NCBI GenBank assembly: GCA_010015745.1
Contig: ML978156.1
Coordinates: 1-64,000, forward strand
DNA: 64,000 nt
DNA from: Setomelanomma holmii
Taxonomy: Eukaryota > Ascomycota > Dothideomycetes > Pleosporales > Phaeosphaeriaceae
Direction of reading: 5' to 3'
The notes below the pieces were generated by a model. The model was not told where the DNA came from. It saw only the letters and a program-made list of their open reading frames with translations, and did no database searches. Shown here in pieces: positions 55,601 to 64,000 of this stretch (its first letter is position 1; the number at the start of each line of letters is the position of its first letter). The translations under genes and the position numbers were made by a program.

Positions 55601-57504
55601 GCTATGCTGATTGTACTGAATGATCGGTCGTGACCGGGCCTTGGCGCAGGGGAAGGAGAATTGAGTTGGCTTGGTGTTACTGATTGACGAAGTAAGCTAC
55701 CTCCTACCAACTCTGCGCGCTCGACTCTTGCCTCTTGGGGGTTGTTGAAGCGGAAAATGTGGAAGTCGCCAAGGATGATTCGGTGGCCGCTCTTGAGAAC
55801 CCTTGGCTTGTTGATGCGCACACCATTTACCATTACACTCGCAGTCTCTTTTGGAATCACAGTGACTTTACCATCCACATTCTCAAAGTTGCAGTGGTCG
55901 GCCAGAATCTGGGAGCCATTCAAGCGAATCTGTGCAGTCTGACCCTCAACATCAGAGTTGCCCACAGTGGTCGTTCCCGGCTTCAGATTGTATACTAAGC
56001 ACTCGGTCAAGAGTGGATCATCAGACAAGTTGACCAGATGGGGCATGTTCTTCGGAGTGGATAGACCAACAAAGCCCTTCTCGATGCTGATACCCAATTC
56101 CTCCAGAGCAGCCTCTCGCTCCTTGTGGATCTCCTCGGTCTTGGCAAGCTTTTCCTCCCACGTCTGGTTGAGATCCTGGTAGAGTTTCTCGGATTGGTTC
56201 AGCTGTTCCACAATCTCGGCCTTCGACACCTTCTTCACGGTACCATCTTCCTGGGTGATTGAAACGATCTGCTTGTCCAAAGGTGTGTCGGGCGCATACT
56301 GCTCCTCCAGTATGCCGCCTGCACCGCCTGAGCCTCCGCCAAGCTGCGATCGAAGTTTCGCAAGTTCCTCCTTGAGCTCCCTGATCATTCGCGCATTCGG
56401 ATCTTCGTTGACGACAGCATGATTTTTGATGCGCTTGGCCGAATCGGCGTATCGCAGAGTCGATAATGTTTCCTCGAAATTGATGTCTGCAGGCGAGATA
56501 GCAGCAATCATGGCAGTCATGCTGTTGCCACCCAAAGAGTCCTTCAGCAGCCAAGTCAGGATAGAGTCTCGATATGGCACTTGTGTCTTCTTCTTCCCGC
56601 TAGACATGTCGGCAAGCGCTGCAATGACTCGACCAAGTGTAGACAGTGATCTGTTGATCTCTGCACCTTCCTTCAGTCGCGCACCGGTAGCTCCTGTCGA
56701 TGTAGCTCTTTCTGAACCAGCCAAATCCACCAAGCTGATCTTCGCTACCCTCTCCCCGCTCATGCTGGTCTCGACATCGTGGCGCTTTTGCGTCAGGGTC
56801 AATGTGAATACGGCGTGTGATCGCGAGGACGTCTCGTTCATGTTGGTGGCGGCGACGGTACGTGCCTTGTTTCCTTCGTCCATCAAGTTCTCGATCTCGG
56901 GGAAGGATTGTACGACCAGTTTCGCCAGATCCTCCACATACGGACCCGTAGACGGATGCTCGCGGACTCGGAGGTTGCCCTTGTTGGAAGGGTTCAGAAG
57001 ATCGCGCACGCGCTCGTTGTAGATTTCCAGGTATGAGACTTCCACGGTGAAGCTCGAGTTCTTGTCCGACTGCATACTCTTTATCCGCTCAAACATGTCC
57101 TGACAGATCTTTGGAATGATGCCATATTCCTGCCCATATCCCATCATCGAGTATGATTTCCCCGAGCCTGTCTGACCATATGCGAAAATACAATTATTGT
57201 AGCCTTGGAAGGCATTATCGAGCAGCGGCTTGCCCAGGTCCTCGTGAAGGTTGTCCTGGCCGGCATAGTTGGGGTCCTTCTTGTCAAAGGACCAGTATGA
57301 CTTGTCGAATGCAAATGTCTTGGTACCCTCGATGGCAGCTTTGGCGGCTTTTCCCTTGACGTCGGCATTGCTTGGAGGCTTGAGGATGGTCTGATCGCCT
57401 TTCATTTGCACAATACATTGCGCCCGGCGGTCGATTTCTCTCCCATTGAAAGGCCTGCATCGTACCACGACCTTGATATTCCCTCCTCCGCCTTGAGAAG
57501 CCAT
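52678..57504 (-). CDS. kinesin-3 motor (UncA/KIF1-like) with FHA and PH domains
   Basis: One uninterrupted frame of 1608 aa. The motor domain is N-terminal: IKVVVRCRPFN, P-loop GQTGSGKS at residues 110-117, switch I NMNETSSRSHAV, switch II DLAGSE, and the neck RYADSAKRIKNHAVVNEDPN. An FHA domain follows (about 500-600: TTVGNSDVEG, ILADHCNFE, HRIILGDFHIFRF), then coiled coils (about 770-850), a kinesin-3-type central region, and a C-terminal PH domain (about 1490-1600: SYLLTPDPTNTRWIRRFVELRKPYL). Fungal UncA-type kinesin-3 carries early endosomes along microtubules and affects polar growth. The gene is divergent from trm5. Length and all motor motifs are normal. The absence of introns over 4.8 kb is a little unusual. 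Confidence 0.95.
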   Translation of the reverse strand: MASQGGGGNIKVVVRCRPFNGREIDRRAQCIVQMKGDQTILKPPSNADVKGKAAKAAIEGTKTFAFDKSYWSFDKKDPNYAGQDNLHEDLGKPLLDNAFQGYNNCIFAYGQTGSGKSYSMMGYGQEYGIIPKICQDMFERIKSMQSDKNSSFTVEVSYLEIYNERVRDLLNPSNKGNLRVREHPSTGPYVEDLAKLVVQSFPEIENLMDEGNKARTVAATNMNETSSRSHAVFTLTLTQKRHDVETSMSGERVAKISLVDLAGSERATSTGATGARLKEGAEINRSLSTLGRVIAALADMSSGKKKTQVPYRDSILTWLLKDSLGGNSMTAMIAAISPADINFEETLSTLRYADSAKRIKNHAVVNEDPNARMIRELKEELAKLRSQLGGGSGGAGGILEEQYAPDTPLDKQIVSITQEDGTVKKVSKAEIVEQLNQSEKLYQDLNQTWEEKLAKTEEIHKEREAALEELGISIEKGFVGLSTPKNMPHLVNLSDDPLLTECLVYNLKPGTTTVGNSDVEGQTAQIRLNGSQILADHCNFENVDGKVTVIPKETASVMVNGVRINKPRVLKSGHRIILGDFHIFRFNNPQEARVERAELVGGSLLRQSVTPSQLNSPSPAPRPGHDRSFSTISIANSDFDIDSPRASSPALWQRGRESEFSYARREALTVLVGSDKRVEDLADEEFDALFEDLNRLREIRKRPESRIWQNDDDMESTSSYPVREKYASGGTLDNFSLDTAITMPSTPQHEGSEKMQDMRDDMQEKYEQQKDDYQAKLKADAEAKTELEQLRAAKLEMEQQMQEQKEAYERQLKELGHESATEASEAPAVEEQDDKKLELTKAFQQWRRRKYVTMAETILQNAATLKEAQIMSQQMGKRVVFQFCIVDVGHCVPSSYDLVNMGIPGEEDDCLESASKPCVGVRVIDFRNEVVHLWSLQKLRQRVRRMHQINQYMNRPEYLQHFNPESPFSEPCMPEFSRIGDVDVPLAAVFESRVRDFSLDVISPYTTNPIGIIRLSLEPSSAEAPSTTLKFNVGMHEFVGFPEREGTKVHAVLFLPGISDESGATTTTWITDFDEGPVRFESMHSMSVPYPSPRDIFLRVSIFAKVTEIHLDKLLSWDDMRDTADKPKKKRRNARLPETEFYTEDTHDIFSRIQVQEITDDGTYQPVDVTQSSIMDTGVYQLHQGLARRVVVNLTHTSGDTLQWQNVSSMRMGRIRLIDSAGNSPSMGSPVKEVPIDLVAPPVVRDHADGTSNVKFVGRWDSTAHGSLVLDRATQEGYRVQATLLFDVTSAKLVEPMTFALDLGMQIRSRTFVRQTSLFSLATIWNPVKIVHSTVGIFNIAIRPTSVKRATDLWRMNTRDDYIKGEEQLAGWVPRGVSLVRDFIDLSKRRHRIAEIETARSVLSSKALQISNFASLPATELDDRQRALLEKVIKLWQTKRTPAEIILNPTNLEPPSNGAAFAPRSPSPSGMPAPAPSLQATVRFVPKNPNLMKSSYLLTPDPTNTRWIRRFVELRKPYLHIYSTDGDEFNAVNVSTARVDHSPQIARLMNGSANAANGAGQASKDTIFAVFAKRNTYLFRARSEREKIEWILRLDQSYFSSEGSEESA

Positions 57505-58040
57505 GATTCACACTTCGCGCGGTGTTGACTTGCGGTCGCAGGTATACGTGGAAGGTAGCGGCCGATGCGCGCCTCAAGTGATTCCTACGATCATGTGCGG
57601 AGTCGCCGTTTCGTCATGGCCCGTCGGCAATGTCTGCGAAGAGTTCAGCGGTTCAGGGGGCGTGTGTCGTGCGTTGTCTGTTATGTTGTTGACTGCTTGA
57701 GCCTTGGAAATTACACGCGACAGATCCTTGTCGGCGCGTGTGGTCATGCACGATCCCGCTTGGGCATGGTATCCTGAACCCTTGCCCCACTTGGAGTCGA
57801 CAGCGTGTCGCTGAAATTCGAAATGTCAGAGCTGTCTACGAGAATGAGGAAGATTGCAATATATTTCCCTACCGCCTTCAGTTGTGACTGAATGCGTTGC
57901 GTCCCTGAAATCTAGCTCTTTGTTCTTTGCGTCATTGCCGAAGCTCTCCAACAAAATCAATAAAATACACCACCAGTGCCAGAAATCCAAAAGTTCAGCC
58001 AACACGCACGGCACATCGCGCCACCTCACAGACTTGATCA
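57505..58040. other. bidirectional promoter, kinesin-3 / trm5
   Basis: 536 bp between two divergent start codons; no coding frame or core element stands out. Confidence 0.5.
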
Positions 58041-59502
58041 ATGTCGTCGCCCGACATGTTCAGCCCTCCAATCAACCGGGCGATGAAGACGCTGGACCGC
58101 AGCTTCTTCCAAAAGTTGGTCAACACATCTGCCGCAAGAATATACGAGCCGAAGAACATTTCTCGATGCCGTAAAGAGCTTACAGCTAGCAAAGACACGC
58201 TGCCCAACAATCGCATAGATCCTATCAGACCAGACCCGGACACAGAACGCGCCCAGAAAGGTGGAAAATGCCTGGTACTGCGACCAGAGGTCGTTCACAA
58301 CGGTGAGTGCGAAGCTGCATCCACTGTACTGAAATGCTGAGTCTGAACGGCAGGCAGATCGCACAACGTGGAGCCCTAAGCTGCGCGACCTCGAGCAAGA
58401 CGGCACGCTAGGCGTCATACCCTTCCAGCTGCACCTCGACTACGACTTCTTCACATACTCCGAGATCACAAGCGCGACAATACCTCCGCCAGAGAACAAG
58501 CACGACGATGAGATACCGCAGGGCTTTGCGCTTGCCGGCCATGTTGCCCATTTGAACCTGCGCGAACGGTACTGGCCATACAAGCACCTCATCGCAACAG
58601 TGCTCGCGGACAAGAACCCCATGGTGCGCACAGTCATAAATAAGCTAGACAACGTGGGCACAGAAAATGCGTTTCGTACATTTCAGTACGAGGTGCTCCA
58701 TGGCCCTGACGACATGAACGTCGAACTACGCGAGCAGGGCTGCACCTTCAAGTTCGACTTTGCAAAAGTCTATTGGAACACACGACTACACACAGAGCAC
58801 GAACGACTATGCAACTTGTTCAAGGAGGGAGGAGCAATATGCGACGTCATGGCTGGTGTCGGGCCATTCGCGATACCAGCAGGAAAGAAGAAGTGCTTTG
58901 TATGGGCGAATGACCTCAACCCAGAAAGCTACAACTCTCTTGTCGACAACATACGAATCAACAAGGTTGGGGACTTTGTGCAGTCATACACTACAGATGG
59001 TGCCGCATTCATCCGGCAGTCAGCCGTAGATCTACTGCAGAGCAACCATTCAGTCGACATCTATCCGAAGACCAAGAGCTCAAGAAGCGTGCCAGCAGCG
59101 CAAAGACCTGGTCCAGAACGGAGGTTGATACAACCGAAAAGCTTCTCGCACTACGTCATGAACCTGCCCGCCAGCGCCATCACGTTCCTTCCATCCTTCA
59201 TAGGGCTATACTCAGACGTGCCTGGTATGTCCGTGGACGAGGTCAAGAAGCTATTTGCACCGCACACTGACCAGAAACTTCCCATGATACATGTCCACTG
59301 CTTCAGCACCAAGAGCGATGACAACGTTGCCGAGACGAAGGGGATATGCGAAGAGATTTCGAGACAATTGCAGTACGTGATCACGCCGGATACACCAGAG
59401 GTAGACATCTACGACGTGAGAGATGTAGCGCCCAAGAAGCGCATGTTCTGCGCAAGCTTCAGACTGCCAGACGAGGTTGCATATAGACCAAAGCAGACAT
59501 GA
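58041..59502 (+). CDS. trm5: tRNA (guanine-N1-)-methyltransferase Trm5
   Basis: Exons 58041-58302 and 58358-59502 (55-bp intron) give 468 aa. The acceptor is the second of two AGs, since only it continues in frame as DRTTWSPKLRDLEQDG. Family features: LAGHVAHLNLRE, KPMVRTV-like KNPMVRTVINK, FKFDFAKVYWNTRLHTEHERL, SAM-binding CDVMAGVGPFAIPA, ANDLNPESY, and MNLPASAITFL with the catalytic N-L-P. Trm5 makes m1G37 (and the wyosine precursor) next to the anticodon to keep the reading frame; fungal Trm5 works in cytosol and mitochondria. The N-terminal 20-30 residues could serve as a mitochondrial presequence. Single-copy essential gene, frame intact. Confidence 0.93.
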
Positions 59503-60773
59503 TAGAGCATTGAGATTGGTCAATGATTTCTGTCCTTGACTTCATGCAAATACCCAGAGAAATCCATAATCTAGGCAAGACACTCATGTCCGGACGTGGC
59601 ACATCAAACGTGCCATAGTGTGCGAGGTGTCCCTTTGAATCCCCAACATCCATGTCCTTAATACGATCAAGCTAAATCTTCAGCCTCGCCGTCAGCTTCC
59701 GCACCCCCTAGCCTCGTCTTAGACCATCGTGAAGGGAAATGAGCACCTCGTATACAACGGTCCGCCCGAGATCTTCCAAAAGCTTAACTTATTCGAACAT
59801 GCTCCAACATACCAGCTAGGCTGAGGTTCCGTGTATCCTAAAGTGCATAGTATGCAACGTTTCGAAACGAGGCCGCGCGATGATGGAGTCCAGAGTGCCT
59901 GAATACCGCGTGCGTTGTGAGGCAAGCGCGTTTACCATTTTGAATTTGCCACCGAGACATGATACAGCCAAACAACAGTAGTATAAGTTAGGGCACAACA
60001 TACTGAATCGAGTCGCATTGTTACATCAAGCATACGGTGTACTGACGATTTGATCCGAGAGACTTTTACTGCGCCCGACGGAAAACAAGCAGCGCATGCG
60101 CACATCGCTAGCCTCCGAGGAGCGCATTGCGCGGAGCACCTGGAGCGTCTTGTCCGTCGTAACGCCCCAAGACCGCTAATGCGAGGCTTGTGCAGGAACT
60201 CCCGTGGTACGCGTTCAACACGGGGAAGGTAGACGCGATGTGAAAATTCGTCTTTGGAGGTTAGCTCATGGTGTAATGAACTTTAATCGCGAACATTGAG
60301 ATGTGACTCGAGGTTTTTGCGGTGAGGATACAAGGACGTTGCGACGCCGGGCAAACGTGATTGTTGTGTGCTGATAAGGAGACAAGACGGGACGGCATGG
60401 AGAGCCGTGATCGTCAGGAACGTGGCCAGCTAGGTCCCGCTGTCGACGAAATGGTTCAGTTCAGCGCAACTGAAGCAGAAGACGATGTGTAGAATAATCA
60501 CAGCAGAAGATCGATAGAGTTGTGCAGTCACCTTTCGGCGCCAGTGATGTTCATTGATTATCTTGAACTATCTATACAAAGTGTTGCGAAAACCACCCTG
60601 TCGTCCATTCCGTTTCCAATTCATTACCCAGACGACGTTAAATGCGCCCTTCTAACATGTGCATGTTCAAAAATGAAAAGGCATTACCTGCCCCATTACT
60701 TTTGCACGAGCAGACCGCCAACTAGCTGCGTCGCTCCACAAAACAATGCTGCAAAGCACGACGAACGAGGCGT
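59503..60773. other. intergenic, no gene seen
   Basis: 1.27 kb between convergent genes (trm5 and the GPI protein). Short frames only. Confidence 0.45.
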
Positions 60774-61301
60774 CTATGCGAATACAGCAGCACCAACGGC
60801 GAGAACAAGACCGCCGAGGGAAACGAGGTTGGCACCAGCGGCGCCGGTGGACTGGGGAACGCCAGTGCCGGTAGCAGTCGACGAAGCTTTGGGGCCGGAA
60901 GGCGAGCGCGAAGCCGAAGCACCAGTCGACAAAGGAACGGTGGTGTTACCCGGGACCGAGACGATGGGGGTGACGATCGAGGTGGGCGCGACGGGGGTAG
61001 CGCTGGGGACGATGACTGGATATCAATTAGCATTGTGTTCGATGTGAGATAGGAAATGTAGAGGGAGAAACGTACCGACTGGGACAGACGAGATGACAGA
61101 AGGCAAGCTGACGGCAGGCACGCTGACGGATGGAGCGACGTAGACAGACGAGACTTTGACGGGGGCGGGCGACGGCACTACGACGACGCTGGTCGCAGGC
61201 GGGGCCTGAATCTGACCATCGCTGATCTGAGAGATGGGGTTGACGCTGTACTGGGGCACGGCAGCGGCGACGCCAGCGAGGAGGGCGAATGAGTAACGCA
61301 T
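60774..61301 (-). CDS. short GPI-anchored Ser/Pro/Val-rich wall protein
   Basis: Exons 61076-61301 and 60774-61015 (60-bp intron) give 155 aa. Signal peptide MRYSFALLAGVAAAVPQYS, then low-complexity Val/Pro/Ser stretches without cysteine, a Ser/Thr/Gly linker, an omega-like STGAAGA site and a hydrophobic end VLAVGAAVFA. Likely a heavily O-glycosylated wall protein attached through GPI. The gene has a TATA box on the minus strand at 61487-61493, 186 bp upstream, which fits high, regulated expression. No enzyme domain. Confidence 0.75.
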
Positions 61302-63094
61302 GTTGATGATGTGTATTTGGTGGTGATGAATTGGGTGAGTGTTGGTATTAATGTACTTGGTGTCAAGAAAGCGACTGGATAATCTGTATCAGATTCACGA
61401 AATCGAGTTGATAAAACTGTGTTGCTTAGATCGATGGATGGAGAGGAAGAGAAGAAGAAGAGAAGTGGTGGGACTGGAATGCAGCTCTATATATCGGGGA
61501 GAACGAGGCTGGTGCTTTCCTGGCTGGCCTGCCGTGCCCACTGGTTGGGTTGTGAATGCTCCACTGCAGCCAGGGAGGGCTTGCTGCTTGTTTCGCATCA
61601 GGCATGGCACGGACGCGTCTAAACAAGGCACGGCGGAGTCGCGACCAAGAAAATTGTTATTGGGGGAAACGGTTGGGAGCCCCGATTGGCGTTGCAGATT
61701 GCGAATCGCGAGGATTGCTTTCATCATGTTAATCGTATCGCGAGAGTGCCAGTCACGTCACGTTACGCCTGTCGCTTCATCACTCCATGTCCACCATGTG
61801 CCTGAACTGACAACCTCGCGACGAGCTCACGCATTTCGTGTAGATGGCCGCTGGAGGCTGACTCCAACCATCTCAACATTCTCCCATGCCACGCAAGCAC
61901 ATCTCCACCTGTCCACGCCAGCAGTCTCGCGCTCGCTTGTGTCTTTATCGGGCGCTACGGGAGGCTTTTCCTGCCAAACCAGGGGCGCGCCAATCGCAGT
62001 CTGCGCATCTGCGCCGCCACCGGCCGCCGCGTCGAAACAAGGGCTTCTCGCCCCTTGGCGCAGCGGTCGCACCAACGCACCTTTTAGCACCTGGCTGGCA
62101 ATGATCGAGACTGTCCACTGTCGTTGCTGCGGGTTTGGTTTGGGTGGTTTGCTATCAATAGTAAATGCACGCGTATCGATATGCGTTTTGTGGTTGATCG
62201 ACTGAAGATTCTTCACTCGACGCGTCAACATTGGCTCGTGACTTGCTCCTGATGCCCTTGCGTGCCTATCCCAACCTCCACACACACAAACATACCCACC
62301 AACACACAAACATACCCATCAACACACAAGCAGACCAGCCTCTTCACAATTGCCATCAGGCTCGTTTCGCGCTTGCCGTTTGGCGACTTTATCCACCGCA
62401 GGTACACATTAACATTACCATCCAGATATTTCATCTCCGTCCCCTACCTGCTGTTGGGCGGTTCATAAATCATCCAATATTCCCCCCATGCACGGCATAT
62501 TCCACAAACGCTCTGGCTTTGCACCCATGTCAGCCGACCGATCGTTATGACGTCGCCATAACCAGGAGGCTCTTCGTGCCCCAGCCGCTGCTGTTTCACT
62601 TCGACGTGCAGATGTGCAGCAGTGGGGATGAATTGTGTCAGTGTGGGGAGGCGGAGGTTGGCATGGCAATGCTGATGTCTTGAACTTTTGACGCTGTGCG
62701 AAACAGGCGGGGCGCATCTGTGTGTTGCGGGCTGGGAAGGAGGCTGCTTGTTGAATGTTGTGTAGCCGTTGTGAAACGCGTGGCTGGGTGTTATGATAGG
62801 CTCGGCTGCGTTGCGTGGTTCAGCGCGAATCCAGATTGTTGGCGTGCTGCAGGCAGGACAGCAAGCGAGCGAGCGAGCGGCAGTAGAACCAAATGCACGA
62901 ATACTTACGGACCGAGTGATGTCGAGTTGTGATTTTGGATGAATGAGATTCATTAATATCGTCTGCGCTGTGCGCGACATTCAACGCCATGCCAATGCTG
63001 AGCAACGCAACGCTATTCTGCGCAATCTGCCGTCAAGTTTCCCATTCCCATACCCAGCAAACAATGCGCTTCAACCATCAATTTCCTCCAGACT
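61302..63094. other. intergenic with TATA box (61487-61493) and a 20-bp repeat
   Basis: TATATAG on the minus strand at 61487-61493 serves the GPI gene. A 20-bp unit (CACACAAACATACCCACCAA) occurs twice in tandem at 62283-62302 and 62303-62322 with one change, plus a partial third copy to about 62330. A GCGA microsatellite lies near 62867-62880. Frames up to 178 codons here show no recognisable features. Confidence 0.5.
62283..62330. repeat. 20-bp minisatellite, 2.4 copies
   Basis: Tandem units at 62283-62302 and 62303-62322 differ by one base; eight bases of a third follow. Seen directly in the sequence; no function implied. Confidence 0.85.
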
Positions 63095-64000
63095 CTAACC
63101 CCTCTTCTCATTGAGATCACTGCCACTGCCACTACCAGTCTCACTCTCCTCAGCCTTTTCCCTCGGCATCATCATCGGCTCCGCACCCGTCCCCAACGGT
63201 TGCCCACTCGTCGTGCGCTTGAAGTAATTATGCACATCCGCGCCCAACTCCTCATCGACATCGCCTTCCCAGCCATGTTTCTCTGAGAACTTTGACTGCT
63301 GGCGCTCCACCCATTCGGCGCGCATTTCTTGGATCTTCATCTCAAAGTCCTTGGCTGCGTCGTACGGCTTGTGGATGCCGCGGAATCGCTCCCACCAGGA
63401 GAGATGCTTCCAGTGGATGGCAATGCCGTGGTACTCGGTCTCCTTGCCAGCGCGGATAAAGGCCCAGCGGCGCTCTTGTTCCTTGAGATCGAGGCCAGTC
63501 GTGTCGGGCAGGAACAGCAGGGTGAGGAGAGCGCCGGCGAGACCGAACCATGGGACGAAGTAGAACTTGGTTTGGGTGTCGATGTAGTTGTAAAGGACCG
63601 ATGCCAGTAGGGCACCGGCCTTTCCAGCGGCTGCGGAGAAGCCGTGGGCGGTGGCACGAACGGGCGTTGGGAAGACTTCTGCGGCAACGAGGAAGGTGAC
63701 GCTGTTGGGACCAAACTGGTTGAAGAACGAGGATAAGAAGTACATGGCCTGGAAGGCGTGGATGTTTTCAGACCTCGTGAAGAAGTCGTATGCAAATGCA
63801 GGAACGATGAAGAGGATGAAGTCGGCCATGAAGCCAACAATCATCATCCACTTGCGGCCGTACAGCTTGTTGTCGATCATGAGACATGCGAGGTAGTATC
63901 CGCAGAGAGAGACGCCAACGTTGATGAGGTTGTAGAGCCAGCCCGTCATCACTGACTTGTTGTTAGGCGTAAGTACCTGGATGAATTCATTCTGGAAGAG
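63095..64000 (-). CDS. MFS transporter, phosphate/Git1-like subgroup (5' part outside window)
   Basis: The C-terminal roughly 300 residues of a major-facilitator protein. The frame stays open through the right edge (FQNEFIQVL and NNKSVMTGWLYN near 63950-63990), so the start lies beyond 64000. Visible: LMIDNKLYGRKWMM between helices, five or so transmembrane helices, EVFPTPVRATAHG (the sugar-porter-type PxxxRxxxxG motif), LFLPDTTGLDLKEQER, EYHGIAIHWKHLSWWER, and a long acidic-Ser cytosolic tail. These features match fungal PHS/Git1-like transporters for phosphate or glycerophosphodiesters. MFS membership is certain; the substrate is inferred. Confidence 0.75.
   Translation of the reverse strand, partial: LFQNEFIQVLTPNNKSVMTGWLYNLINVGVSLCGYYLACLMIDNKLYGRKWMMIVGFMADFILFIVPAFAYDFFTRSENIHAFQAMYFLSSFFNQFGPNSVTFLVAAEVFPTPVRATAHGFSAAAGKAGALLASVLYNYIDTQTKFYFVPWFGLAGALLTLLFLPDTTGLDLKEQERRWAFIRAGKETEYHGIAIHWKHLSWWERFRGIHKPYDAAKDFEMKIQEMRAEWVERQQSKFSEKHGWEGDVDEELGADVHNYFKRTTSGQPLGTGAEPMMMPREKAEESETGSGSGSDLNEKRG

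Noticed and set aside
62444..62980. 178-codon minus-strand frame
   Set aside because: Low-complexity His/Ser/Thr-rich content with no family resemblance; overlaps other chance frames.

Overview
This is nuclear DNA of a filamentous ascomycete, most like a Dothideomycete (lineage is inference). Short GT-AG introns of about 44-96 bp carry CTRAC-type branch points. Genes are compact on both strands and include fungus-typical families: XanA-type xanthine dioxygenase, CgrA, Mnn10, UstYa/DUF3328, GH131, Zn2Cys6, a SesA-like death-fold protein and UncA-type kinesin-3. No bacterial or viral module was seen.

Layout. 0-2 kb: no gene, but a non-autonomous hAT-like element with inverted ends and a target duplication. 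2.0-6.6 kb: three oxidative enzymes (isopenicillin-N-synthase-like 2OG oxygenase, flavin monooxygenase, XanA). 7.7-10.2 kb: a hypothetical gene broken by one stop, and a pirin. 10.2-15.9 kb: a gene-poor accessory stretch with small secreted proteins, some broken, beside a truncated UstYa-like gene. This mix recalls fungal ribosomal-peptide (dikaritin/KEP) loci. 16.2-26.8 kb: housekeeping and secreted genes (Pmp4, ornithine carrier, CgrA, a coiled-coil membrane protein, a GPI protein, a MYND protein, GH131). 26.9-34.6 kb: four adjacent genes, all inactivated: POT peptide transporter, alpha/beta hydrolase, D-amino-acid oxidase and Zn2Cys6 regulator. They look like a dead catabolic cluster. 35-64 kb: a large one-pass glycoprotein, Mnn10, a tail-anchored protein, a SesA-like protein with an amyloid-motif-like segment, a mucin-like membrane protein, kinesin-3, Trm5, a second GPI protein and a partial MFS transporter at the right edge.

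The most notable signals are the four-gene decayed cluster, the UstYa/small-secreted-protein locus, the SesA/prion-like protein and the hAT-type MITE. Core genes (kinesin, Trm5, Mnn10, XanA and others) have clean frames. The many broken frames elsewhere are therefore unlikely to be general sequencing error, although resequencing would be needed to prove it. Exon boundaries come from reading splice signals and frame continuity by eye.
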